Positions 1-4,950 of a DNA stretch of 5,008 nucleotides are shown here, in pieces (the first letter of the stretch is position 1; every line of letters starts with the position of its first letter). The translations under genes were made by a program, and so were the position numbers. The notes beneath the pieces are model-generated. The model made no database searches, had not been told where the DNA came from, and saw nothing but the letters and a program-made list of their open reading frames with translations. This DNA comes from Candidatus Scatomorpha stercoravium. GTDB taxonomy: Bacteria > Bacillota > Clostridia > Oscillospirales > Oscillospiraceae. The stretch lies in the NCBI GenBank assembly GCA_018716005.1, contig DVKN01000190.1:1-5008 (forward strand). The letters are read 5' to 3'.

Positions 1-1180
1 GGTGGGAAGCGTGTTCCAGGACCCCCGCAGCCAGTTTTTTACCACAAATACCACAGATGAGATCGTTCTTGGCATGGAGAATATTCCCATGGAGCAATCT
101 GTGATGCAGCAGCGGGTGGAGGCTGTGTGTAGCCAGATGAACCTTCAGCGCCTGCTGGACCGGCGAATCTTCCCGCTTTCCAGCGGGGAGAAACAGCTGA
201 TTGCCATCGCTTCGGTTTGCACCATGGAACCCAAGGTCATCGTCATGGACGAGCCATCCGCCAACCTGGACAGTGACGCTATGGTGCGTTTGGGCGCCCT
301 GCTGTACCGCTTGAAAGAGGCCGGGCATACCATCCTGCTCTCAGAGCACCGCTTTCATTATGTCTGCGACTCCTTTGACCGGCTGGTATTTATGGAGAAT
401 GGGGAGATTTCCGCCATTTACAGCCGCAGCGAGGCGCTTAGCCTGACAGAGGGGCAGCTGGCGGTCATGGGGCTGCGCCCCTTCCAGCCGCCCGCTTTCC
501 GGGTGGGCGGGGCATTTCTCTCCAAGCCGGAGGATGCATTTCAAGCATCTCATATTTCCTGTATGCTGGACGGGCGGCAGATTTTAGAGGACGTCACCTT
601 TTCGGCCCGAAGCGGCAGAATCCTCGCCATCGCCGGGCCCAATGGCGCCGGAAAATCTACGTTGTGCCGTACAATCACCGGACTATGCCGTGCCATGGGA
701 ACGGTTCAAATTGATGGAGCATATCTGAAACGAAAACGCCGCACCAAACAGTCCTTTTTCGTGCAGCAGGATGCCGACTACCAGCTCTATGCCCCCACTG
801 TGGTAGACGAATTCCTGATTGGAAAAAGGGCGTCGCCGGAGCTCAGGCAGGCAGCTTTGGCAAGGCTGAACGAAATGGGTCTGGAGCCCTTTGCTGTCCG
901 CCATCCGGCCTCCCTCTCGGGCGGGCAGAAGCAGCGGTTGCTGCTGGCGCTTGCGGCGGAGAGCGGCCGGGACCTCCTGGTCTTTGACGAGCCCACAAGC
1001 GGCCTGGACGGGTACAATATGCGCCTGACGGTAAAGCTGCTCCGGCAGCTTGCCGCAGCGGGAAAATGCCTGCTGCTGATTACCCACGACATGGACTTGA
1101 TTGCAGCGGCCGCTGACTGCGTGCTTTATCTGGAGCAGGGCAAGCTGCGCTATCACCGCAATGTGCTGCGGGATAAATAA
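1..1180 (+). CDS. Tandem ABC transporter ATPase, ECF-like (5' end missing)
   Basis: This protein hydrolyses ATP at the inner face of the membrane to drive a transporter. Two ABC domains lie in one chain. The first has lost its Walker A to the window edge and begins at the Q-loop (QDPRSQFF, residues 6-13 of the visible part). It has signature LSSGEKQ (59-65), Walker B VIVMDEP (79-85) and H-loop histidine 116. The second domain is complete: Walker A GPNGAGKST (212-220), Q-loop VQQD (254-257), signature LSGGQKQR (305-312), Walker B LLVFDEP (325-331), D-loop SGLD and H-loop ITHD (360-363). The GTG at base 2 is therefore not the true start. Fused double ATPases with this Q-loop style usually serve energy-coupling-factor (ECF) vitamin or metal importers with separate S and T subunits. 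Those would lie upstream, so the substrate is unknown. A DtxR-type regulator starts 16 bases downstream, which hints at a metal-linked function by inference only. Confidence 0.93.
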   Translation, partial: VGSVFQDPRSQFFTTNTTDEIVLGMENIPMEQSVMQQRVEAVCSQMNLQRLLDRRIFPLSSGEKQLIAIASVCTMEPKVIVMDEPSANLDSDAMVRLGALLYRLKEAGHTILLSEHRFHYVCDSFDRLVFMENGEISAIYSRSEALSLTEGQLAVMGLRPFQPPAFRVGGAFLSKPEDAFQASHISCMLDGRQILEDVTFSARSGRILAIAGPNGAGKSTLCRTITGLCRAMGTVQIDGAYLKRKRRTKQSFFVQQDADYQLYAPTVVDEFLIGKRASPELRQAALARLNEMGLEPFAVRHPASLSGGQKQRLLLALAAESGRDLLVFDEPTSGLDGYNMRLTVKLLRQLAAAGKCLLLITHDMDLIAAAADCVLYLEQGKLRYHRNVLRDK

Positions 1181-1196
1181 AAGAGAGGCGTAACCT

Positions 1197-1577
1197 ATGG
1201 TCTTAACATCCTCTATGGAGAACTATTTAAAGGCGGTATTTACCTTGCGGCAGACTCACGGAAGGGTTCGCTGCATCCACATTGCGGAGCGGATGGATGT
1301 CACGCTTCCTTCTGTGAGCCGGGCTGTCAAAGAATTGGAGAAAATGGGACATGTAAGCCGGGATGAAGACGGTTCCGTCACACTTACGCCATCTGGAGAA
1401 AGAATTGCCGCAGAAATTTATGAGCGCCACCGCTTCTTCACGCAACGGTTAATTGCCGCAGGTGTGGACCCTGAAACGGCGGCAAAGGAGGCCTGCCATA
1501 TGGAACATGGTGTCAGTGAGAATTCATTTGAAAAACTGAAGCAGTCCATGGAAAGGCAGGATAAAAAGGTCCATTGA
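1197..1577 (+). CDS. DtxR/MntR-family metal-dependent transcriptional regulator, short form
   Basis: This 126-residue protein matches the DtxR/MntR family, which represses metal-uptake genes when Fe or Mn is bound. Residues 1-65 form a winged helix with recognition segment around TLPSVSRAVKELEKMGH (36-52) and wing DGSVTLTPSG (58-67). Residues 75-126 match the metal-binding and dimerisation domain. Likely ligands are H78, C100, E103 and H104; the Cys-x-x-Glu-His pattern is like DtxR rather than MntR, where the Cys position is Glu. By my alignment from memory, the N-terminal ligand positions (Asp8 and Glu11 of Bacillus MntR) are N9 and K12 here, so metal binding may be altered. There is no SH3-like third domain, and the protein ends a little earlier than MntR (about 142 aa). 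The ATG at 1197 follows GAGAGG with 8 bases of spacing. It lies 16 bases after the ABC gene, so it is probably in the same operon and may control it. Confidence 0.85.
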   Translation: MVLTSSMENYLKAVFTLRQTHGRVRCIHIAERMDVTLPSVSRAVKELEKMGHVSRDEDGSVTLTPSGERIAAEIYERHRFFTQRLIAAGVDPETAAKEACHMEHGVSENSFEKLKQSMERQDKKVH

Positions 1578-2002
1578 AAGTGATGCTTTTGTTCTTTGAG
1601 GACGGAGAAGAAGATATTGTCCTTAAAGTTCAAAATTTAATCCGCTCGGTCACGCGTATTGATTATATGGAAATGCCGCAGTTTGAAACGCAATCTACAT
1701 CTTCTGCCCTGGAGATTCGTGAAAACCAACGCCGGGTATTCTGCTATGGCCAAGAGATTTTGCTCACGAAAACGGAGTACGAGATTCTCTTGTACTTGTA
1801 TAAAAACGCAAACCATGTATTGACGCACGGACAAATCTATGAGAGAGTTTGGCGTGAACCCGACTACGGCGAGGCAAGAAAACTGGTCAGTCACCATGTT
1901 CAAACAATTCGGCGCAAGTTAGGATGGGAAAAAGATAATCGGCATGCGCTTCGTTGTGTTCGGAATTTTGGATATGCGTTGGAAATATCGAAAAATGGTT
2001 AA
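1574..2002 (+). CDS. Orphan OmpR/PhoB-type winged-helix DNA-binding protein, no receiver domain
   Basis: Residues about 47-138 form a typical response-regulator output domain (Trans_reg_C). It has the opening strand pair around VFCYGQEILLTKTEYEILLYL (55-75), the LTHGQIYERVW helix, the recognition helix VSHHVQTIRRKLG, and the closing hairpin RCVRNFGYAL. The first 45 residues are too short for a receiver domain, and I see no conserved phosphoacceptor Asp/Lys set, so phosphorylation control is unlikely. The start is uncertain. TTG at 1574 overlaps the preceding stop by two bases, GTG lies at 1580 and ATG at 1583. An AAAAAGG at 1563-1569 is spaced 4, 10 and 13 bases from them, so GTG 1580 fits best. 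Overlap with the DtxR-like gene implies translational coupling. Target genes are unknown. The gene is clearly lower in GC (26 of 60 bases in 1801-1860) than the ABC gene and the right half. Confidence 0.8.
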   Translation: MKVMLLFFEDGEEDIVLKVQNLIRSVTRIDYMEMPQFETQSTSSALEIRENQRRVFCYGQEILLTKTEYEILLYLYKNANHVLTHGQIYERVWREPDYGEARKLVSHHVQTIRRKLGWEKDNRHALRCVRNFGYALEISKNG

Positions 2003-2007
2003 ACCGC

Positions 2008-2056
2008 AAGAAAGGCTCTTCATGCAGTCAAAAAGATTGCATAAAGAGTCTTTCTT
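2008..2056 (+). terminator. Long hairpin after the winged-helix gene, probable terminator
   Basis: Arms AAGAAAGGCTCTT (2008-2020) and AAGAGTCTTTCTT (2044-2056) pair over 13 bp with one G-U. The stem continues inward as ATGCAGTC/GATTGCAT (8 bp, one G-U) across a single C-A mismatch, closing on an AAAAA loop. It begins 5 bases after the TAA at 2000-2002. The right arm ends in TTTCTT but no long T tract follows, so termination could be moderate or depend on the next hairpin at 2081. Confidence 0.65.
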
Positions 2057-2080
2057 ATGGAATGACCTCTTTCATGATAA

Positions 2081-2128
2081 GAATAAATCCGAACCCATTG
2101 CCAACCGGCGCAAGGTTCGGATTTATTC
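2081..2128. terminator. Intrinsic terminator of ssrA, probably bidirectional
   Basis: This is a perfect 15-bp inverted repeat, GAATAAATCCGAACC (2081-2095) with its complement at 2114-2128. A further TTGC/GCAA pairing lies within the 18-base loop after a 2-base bulge. On the minus strand it starts four bases after the tmRNA CCA end, and its descending arm is T-rich (GGATTTATTCTTATC), as expected for an intrinsic terminator. The plus-strand reading (GGATTTATTCGTT) would also stop transcription arriving from the left operon, so it separates the two convergent units. Confidence 0.8.
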
Positions 2129-2132
2129 GTTG

Positions 2133-2480
2133 TGGTGGAGGCGGGGGGAATCGAACCCCCGTCCGAAGGTGCATCCTACGGAACTTCTCCGGGCGCAGAG
2201 CGTTATTTACATTCCCTTACCCGGACGTGAACGTTCACACTTCCGGATTTAGTAGCTTCTGATGCATGGTGCGCTAGAAGCGTTACGCACTCACGTTCGC
2301 CGCTGATCAACGCCCAGCAGCCGGGCCGCGGCCCTCCCGGCGTGGACGCTCACTGCTTAGGCAGCGAGAAGAACAGGCTCAGAGTCGTTCTTTAATTTAT
2401 AAGGTGCCCGTTTTATGGATGTCAGGCGCATCCGCCCGCTATTCCGGCCTCAACACCCCCGTCGAAACCAGTACGCCCCC
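2133..2480 (-). ncRNA. ssrA: Transfer-messenger RNA (tmRNA, one-piece)
   Basis: tmRNA rescues ribosomes stalled on broken mRNA. It is charged with alanine, enters with SmpB, and encodes a degradation tag. The minus strand shows the conserved 5' block GGTTTCGACGGGG just inside the 5' end and a T-arm GGGGG-TTCGATT-CCCCC near the 3' end, followed by CGCCTCC-A-CCA. The 5' GGGGGCG pairs with CGCCTCC (one G-U) to give the 7-bp acceptor stem, which fixes both ends: 348 nt with an encoded CCA. The central part contains the tag frame and GC-rich inverted segments consistent with pseudoknots. It is a continuous gene, not the permuted two-piece kind. A terminator begins four bases past the CCA. No clear promoter lies directly upstream (see findings). 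Its partner gene smpB is on the same strand about 2 kb upstream. Confidence 0.97.
2357..2392 (-). other. tmRNA proteolysis-tag reading frame, KNDSEPVLLAA-stop
   Basis: Within ssrA, codons AAG AAC GAC TCT GAG CCT GTT CTT CTC GCT GCC TAA read KNDSEPVLLAA. The resume codon is taken as AAG because it lines up with the alanine resume codon before Asn-Asp in the E. coli tag, and an A stands four bases before it as in known tmRNAs. AAC as the first codon is also possible. The C-terminal LAA is the usual ClpXP-recognised ending. The preceding residue is Leu where Ala (ALAA) is most common. Confidence 0.8.
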
Positions 2481-2490
2481 TCGTCTCGTC

Positions 2491-2558
2491 AGAACAAACT
2501 GCGCTCCACTGCGTTCCCCGGCAGAGCCGGGGAACATCCGTTTCGCTCCGTTTGTTCT
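2491..2558. repeat. Compound palindrome between ssrA and the ppi gene
   Basis: Outer arms AGAACAAAC (2491-2499) and GTTTGTTCT (2550-2558) enclose a perfect inner hairpin, TTCCCCGGC (2514-2522), loop AGA, GCCGGGGAA (2526-2534). Between the arms lie short direct repeats: CTGCG twice on the left, and CCGTTT twice on the right. The layout resembles small intergenic palindromic elements. It starts 11 bases upstream of the tmRNA 5' end, so it occupies the space where an ssrA promoter would normally be. In RNA it would fold in either direction. Confidence 0.7.
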
Positions 2559-2559
2559 T

Positions 2560-2609
2560 CCTCTCAAAACCGGACCCGCTTCGCTGGGCTCCGGTTTTGT
2601 GGGTGGGGT
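2560..2609. repeat. 50-bp direct repeat, copy 1, with internal hairpin
   Basis: This unit runs from CCTCTCAAAACCGG to GTGGGTGGGGT and matches copy 2 (2633-2682) at 46 of 50 positions. Its core is a perfect 9-bp inverted repeat, AAAACCGGA (2566-2574) and TCCGGTTTT (2590-2598), with a loop that can pair further (CCCGC-TTC-GC-T-GGG). On the minus strand it would act as a GC-rich stem followed by TTTTGAGAGG, which is terminator-like but with only four T residues. Confidence 0.85.
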
Positions 2610-2632
2610 GATTTATGGCGCTCCCTTGCGCC

Positions 2633-2682
2633 CCTCTCAAAACCGGGGCCGCTTTGCCGGGCTCCGGTTTTGTGGGTGGGGT
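2633..2682. repeat. 50-bp direct repeat, copy 2, with internal hairpin
   Basis: This is the second copy, 73 bases downstream of copy 1 and separated from it by a 23-base spacer. That spacer holds its own small hairpin, GGCGC-TCCCTT-GCGCC. The four differences from copy 1 all fall in the hairpin top (2647-2658), while the flanks are identical. One change turns an A-T pair of the stem into a G-U pair for plus-strand RNA. It ends 14 bases past the stop of the cyclophilin gene on the transcript side, so it could shape the 3' end of the smpB-ppi message. Confidence 0.85.
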
Positions 2683-2696
2683 TACACTTTCGGCTG

Positions 2697-3218
2697 TCAG
2701 AACTTCACCGGCTCGGGGTAGTCGACGCCGTAGGTCTCGCAGGTGACCTTTTTCATGCGCTGCGGGGTCTTCGGCTTGTCGTTGTAGTCGGTGGGGGTAT
2801 TTGCAATCTCGTCGACGACGTCCATGCCCTCTATGACCTTGCCAAAGGCCGCGTATTCGTTGTCGAGGTGCGGGGCCTTGTCGTGCATGATAAAGAACTG
2901 GCTGCCGGCGGTGTCGGGCATCATGGTGCGAGCCATGCTGAGGACGCCGCGCTCGTGCTTGAGGTTGTTCTTGCTGAAGCCGTTGTGCTTGAACTCGCCG
3001 CGGATGCGGTAGCCCGGGCCGCCCATGCCGGTGCCGTCGGGGTCGCCGCCCTGAATCATGAAGCCGGGGATCACGCGGTGGAAGATGACGCCGTCATAGA
3101 AGCCGCGCTTCACGAGGCTCAGGAAGTTGTTCACGGTGTTCGGGGCCTTCTCGGGGTAGAGCTCCAGCTTGATTACTCCGCCGTTCTCCATCTCGATGGT
3201 CACTGTCGGGTTGGGCAT
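2697..3218 (-). CDS. Cyclophilin-type peptidyl-prolyl cis-trans isomerase, cytoplasmic
   Basis: Catalyses cis-trans isomerisation of Xaa-Pro bonds during protein folding. The 173-residue product is a single cyclophilin domain. It carries the family signature FHRVIPGFMIQGGD (46-59) with the active-site residues R48, F53, M54 and Q56, then GVLSMAR (91-97), AGSQFFI (104-110) and LDNEYAAFGKV (118-128). The position of human CypA Trp121, important for cyclosporin binding, is not Trp here, as in many bacterial members. There is no signal peptide, so it acts in the cytoplasm. The ATG at 3218 is chosen because the family homology begins there and GAAAGGA lies 10 bases upstream. The open frame extends 12 codons further, but that part overlaps the preceding gene's end. 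It follows the SLH gene after 25 bases, so co-transcription is likely. Only the 216-base palindrome region separates it from ssrA. Confidence 0.95.
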   Translation of the reverse strand: MPNPTVTIEMENGGVIKLELYPEKAPNTVNNFLSLVKRGFYDGVIFHRVIPGFMIQGGDPDGTGMGGPGYRIRGEFKHNGFSKNNLKHERGVLSMARTMMPDTAGSQFFIMHDKAPHLDNEYAAFGKVIEGMDVVDEIANTPTDYNDKPKTPQRMKKVTCETYGVDYPEPVKF

Positions 3219-3243
3219 TGTTGCATCGTCCTTTCTCTCTTGT

Positions 3244-4437
3244 TCAGCGCACAAGCTCGGCTGCGGCCGCGCGGACGGCCTCCTCGTCCATGCCGGGGAG
3301 GATTTCCGGGCGGTAAAGCAGCTCTATCACCGCGCGGTCGAGCGCCGACGGCCGCTGGGCGTCAGTATGATACTGATAGAATATGCTCTCGGGATAATCG
3401 TATGTGTCCTGCAGGAGCCCGAGGCTCTGGCACAGCTCCTCGCTTATCACGCCGGGGAAGCTCTCGGGATCCATCTCGGTGCTGTAATATATGTCGCCCC
3501 TGTTTATCACGTGCTCCCCGTCGTACCAGACGCTGGCGTAGCCGTTAAAGTTCCCGCCGGTCGCCTCGGTCATCTCGGCGTAGCTGACGAAATGTATCTT
3601 CAGGTTCGCCTCCTCCACCGACTGGGCGGGGCTTATCCCGGGGAAGCCGGGCACGGTGTTGAGCTCGTCGGCGAGCTCCTTCAGGAAGGCCAGGCGCTCC
3701 TCACCGGCGGCGCCGGTGACGGAGTAGCGGATGGGCGAGGCCCACTTAATTACTTTGTTATCGCTGCTGCCGTATTCGGCGTCGAGGGCGACGTCGCAGA
3801 AGAAGTCGACTATCTGCTCCGCGGTATAGCCCGCGGCGGTGATGTAATCGGAGTCCATTTCGCCGCCGGCCGCGCGGTACAGCAGAGCGGCGGCCTGGGC
3901 GCGGGTCAGCGTTTCATTCGGGCGGAGGGTATTGTCCTCGAAGCCGTCGATGAGGCCGTTCGCGTACATGGCGAGCACGCTGCTGAGGAGGGCGTTGTCA
4001 ACCTCGGCGGAGTCCTCGAAGGGCAGCACGGTCCCTGCGGGATAGCTCAGCGAGAGCGCCGCCGCGACTATCTTGCAGGCGAGCGCGCGGGTCACCGGCG
4101 TGTCGGGCTCGGCGCGGGGCACGAGCTCCTCGCTCACCCAGCCGGCGCCGTAGGCGTATTCCATCTGCACCCCGGCCCAGTAGCCGTCGTTTTCGCCGGT
4201 GTCTCCGCCGGTGATGCGGGCCGTCATGGTGACGAACTCGGCCGCGGTGACGGTGCCCTCCGGGCGGAAGCTGCCGTCCGAATACCCGTCGATTACGCCG
4301 GCCTCGGTCATGGCCGCGACGGAGTCGTAGTACCACGCGCCGGGCTCAACGTCGCTGAGCGGCGCGGCGGCGAGCGCGGAGGTGCCGGCGGAGACGACGA
4401 CCGCCAGCGCGGCGAGCGCGGAAACGAGCTTCTTCAC
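3244..4437 (-). CDS. Exported SLH-domain protein with C-terminal DUF2927-like domain
   Basis: The 397-residue protein starts with a signal peptide: MKK, hydrophobic LVSALAALAVVVSAG, and a probable cleavage after SALA (20-23). Three S-layer homology motifs follow. Motif 1 (about 27-75) has GVIDGYSDGSFRPEGTVTAAEF. Motif 2 (86-128) is degenerate. Motif 3 (140-190) has GLIDGFEDNTLRPNETLTRAQ. SLH domains bind pyruvylated secondary cell-wall polymer, so the protein should sit on the cell surface. The C-terminal half (about 200-397) resembles DUF2927: KVIKWASPIRYSV (228-240), SEELCQSLGLLQDTYDYPESIF (332-353) and LLYRPEILPGM (373-383). The EExxQxLGL stretch sits where zincin-like proteases carry HExxH, so it may be a non-catalytic relative; this is inference. 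The GTG start at 4437 is fixed by GGGAGGAA 5 bases upstream and by the signal peptide. It begins 16 bases after smpB. Function unknown. Confidence 0.88.
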   Translation of the reverse strand: MKKLVSALAALAVVVSAGTSALAAAPLSDVEPGAWYYDSVAAMTEAGVIDGYSDGSFRPEGTVTAAEFVTMTARITGGDTGENDGYWAGVQMEYAYGAGWVSEELVPRAEPDTPVTRALACKIVAAALSLSYPAGTVLPFEDSAEVDNALLSSVLAMYANGLIDGFEDNTLRPNETLTRAQAAALLYRAAGGEMDSDYITAAGYTAEQIVDFFCDVALDAEYGSSDNKVIKWASPIRYSVTGAAGEERLAFLKELADELNTVPGFPGISPAQSVEEANLKIHFVSYAEMTEATGGNFNGYASVWYDGEHVINRGDIYYSTEMDPESFPGVISEELCQSLGLLQDTYDYPESIFYQYHTDAQRPSALDRAVIELLYRPEILPGMDEEAVRAAAAELVR

Positions 4438-4442
4438 GTCGG

Positions 4443-4450
4443 TTCCTCCC
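4443..4450 (-). promoter_or_regulatory. Strong ribosome binding site deciding the GTG start of the SLH gene
   Basis: On the minus strand GGGAGGAA lies 5 bases (CCGAC) before GTG AAG AAG. No ATG in this frame is better placed, and the MKK signal-peptide start agrees. The site lies within the 16 bases between the smpB stop codon and this start, so the two genes are closely coupled. Confidence 0.8.
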
Positions 4451-4453
4451 TTC

Positions 4454-4918
4454 TCAGTACCGCTCCTTGATAGCGCGGTCCATATCGCGCTTCGCGGAGC
4501 GCTCGGCCTCGGCGTCGCGCTTGTCGTGGAGCTTCTTGCCCTTGCAGAGGCCCAGCTCCAGCTTAACTCTCCCGTCCTTGAAGTACAGCGAGAGCGGCAC
4601 CAGCGCTACGCCGTCCTGCATGACACGGGCGTTGAGCTTCATTATCTCCCGCTTGTGCATCAGCAGCCGCTTCGGCCGGAGCGGGTCGCGGTTGAAGATA
4701 TTGCCCTGCTCGTAAGGGCTTATGCGCAGGCCCCTCGCGAAGAGCTCGCCGTCCTTGACCGTGCAGAAGCTGTCCTTGAGGTTCACGCCGCCCGCGCGGA
4801 TGCTCTTTACCTCGGTGCCGAAGAGCTCTATGCCCGCCTCGTAGCGCTCCAGCACAAAGTAATCATGGAACGCCTTGCGGTTCGACGCAATGGATTTTAC
4901 GCCGCTCTCACGCGCCAT
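4454..4918 (-). CDS. smpB: SsrA-binding protein SmpB
   Basis: SmpB binds the tRNA-like domain of tmRNA and takes the place of the anticodon arm, so that tmRNA can enter the empty A site of a stalled ribosome. The 154-residue length is normal. Diagnostic parts are the N-terminal SNRKAFHDYFVLERYEAGIEL (12-32), GTEVKSIRAGGVNLKDSF (34-51), the central ISPYEQGN and RPKRLLMHKREI segments, and the C-terminal KGKKLHDKR (126-134) leading into a basic helical tail ending in KERY. That tail normally reads into the mRNA channel. The ATG at 4918 follows GGGAGGTGA with 9 bases from GGGAGG. It is the first gene of a minus-strand group with the SLH protein and the cyclophilin, and its RNA partner ssrA lies at the far end of the same group. 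Confidence 0.98.
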   Translation of the reverse strand: MARESGVKSIASNRKAFHDYFVLERYEAGIELFGTEVKSIRAGGVNLKDSFCTVKDGELFARGLRISPYEQGNIFNRDPLRPKRLLMHKREIMKLNARVMQDGVALVPLSLYFKDGRVKLELGLCKGKKLHDKRDAEAERSAKRDMDRAIKERY

Positions 4919-4924
4919 GCGGCC

Positions 4925-4933
4925 TCACCTCCC
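4925..4933 (-). promoter_or_regulatory. Ribosome binding site of smpB
   Basis: The minus strand reads GGGAGGTGA here, close to a perfect match to the end of 16S rRNA. The GGGAGG part ends 9 bases before the smpB ATG. This supports strong translation and the chosen start. Confidence 0.8.
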
Positions 4934-4946
4934 GTAAAAGTTTACG
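4933..4946. promoter_or_regulatory. 14-bp palindrome at the smpB transcription start, possible operator
   Basis: CGTAAA-AG-TTTACG is a perfect 6-bp inverted repeat with a two-base centre. It lies just downstream of the -10 box, around or just after the expected transcription start, and touches the ribosome binding site. A regulator bound there could block smpB transcription. It may also be chance in an A/T-rich leader. Confidence 0.3.
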
Positions 4947-4950
4947 TTTA

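Noticed and set aside
2..4. GTG at base 2 as the start of the ABC protein
   Set aside because: It lies inside the Q-loop region of the first ABC domain. The Walker A and about 80 residues must lie upstream of the window.
1944..2262. Two plus-strand open frames of 102 codons that cross the end of the winged-helix gene and the ssrA 3' end, with peptides such as RGESNPRP or GGNRTPV
   Set aside because: They read the antisense of the tmRNA T-arm and acceptor stem, a well-known source of false protein predictions, and they run through two hairpin terminators with no ribosome site.
2560..2682. Two direct repeats separated by a 23-base spacer, considered as a CRISPR array
   Set aside because: There are only two units, the repeat is 50 bp long with differences in its centre, the spacer is itself a hairpin, and no cas gene is visible.
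2599..2682. G-rich GTGGGTGGGGT segments, considered as G-quadruplex sites
   Set aside because: Each has only two G runs, and the two copies are 73 bases apart, too far for an ordinary quadruplex.
3200..3226. An ATG at 3224-3226 (minus strand) upstream of the cyclophilin start, opening a tiny 8-codon frame (MQQCPTRQ)
   Set aside because: It is out of frame with the isomerase and only two bases from the AGGA, too close for normal initiation. The in-frame ATG at 3218 fits the family start. A regulatory leader peptide cannot be excluded but has no support.
3219..3254. A 12-residue N-terminal extension of the cyclophilin (MCAEQERKDDAT)
   Set aside because: It would overlap the SLH gene end, has no ribosome site in front, and would translate the GAAAGGA site used by the internal ATG.
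2404..3548. Long plus-strand open frames across the palindrome region and opposite the cyclophilin gene
   Set aside because: They are antisense shadows caused by high GC. The peptides are low-complexity and match no family, while the opposite strand encodes a clear cyclophilin.
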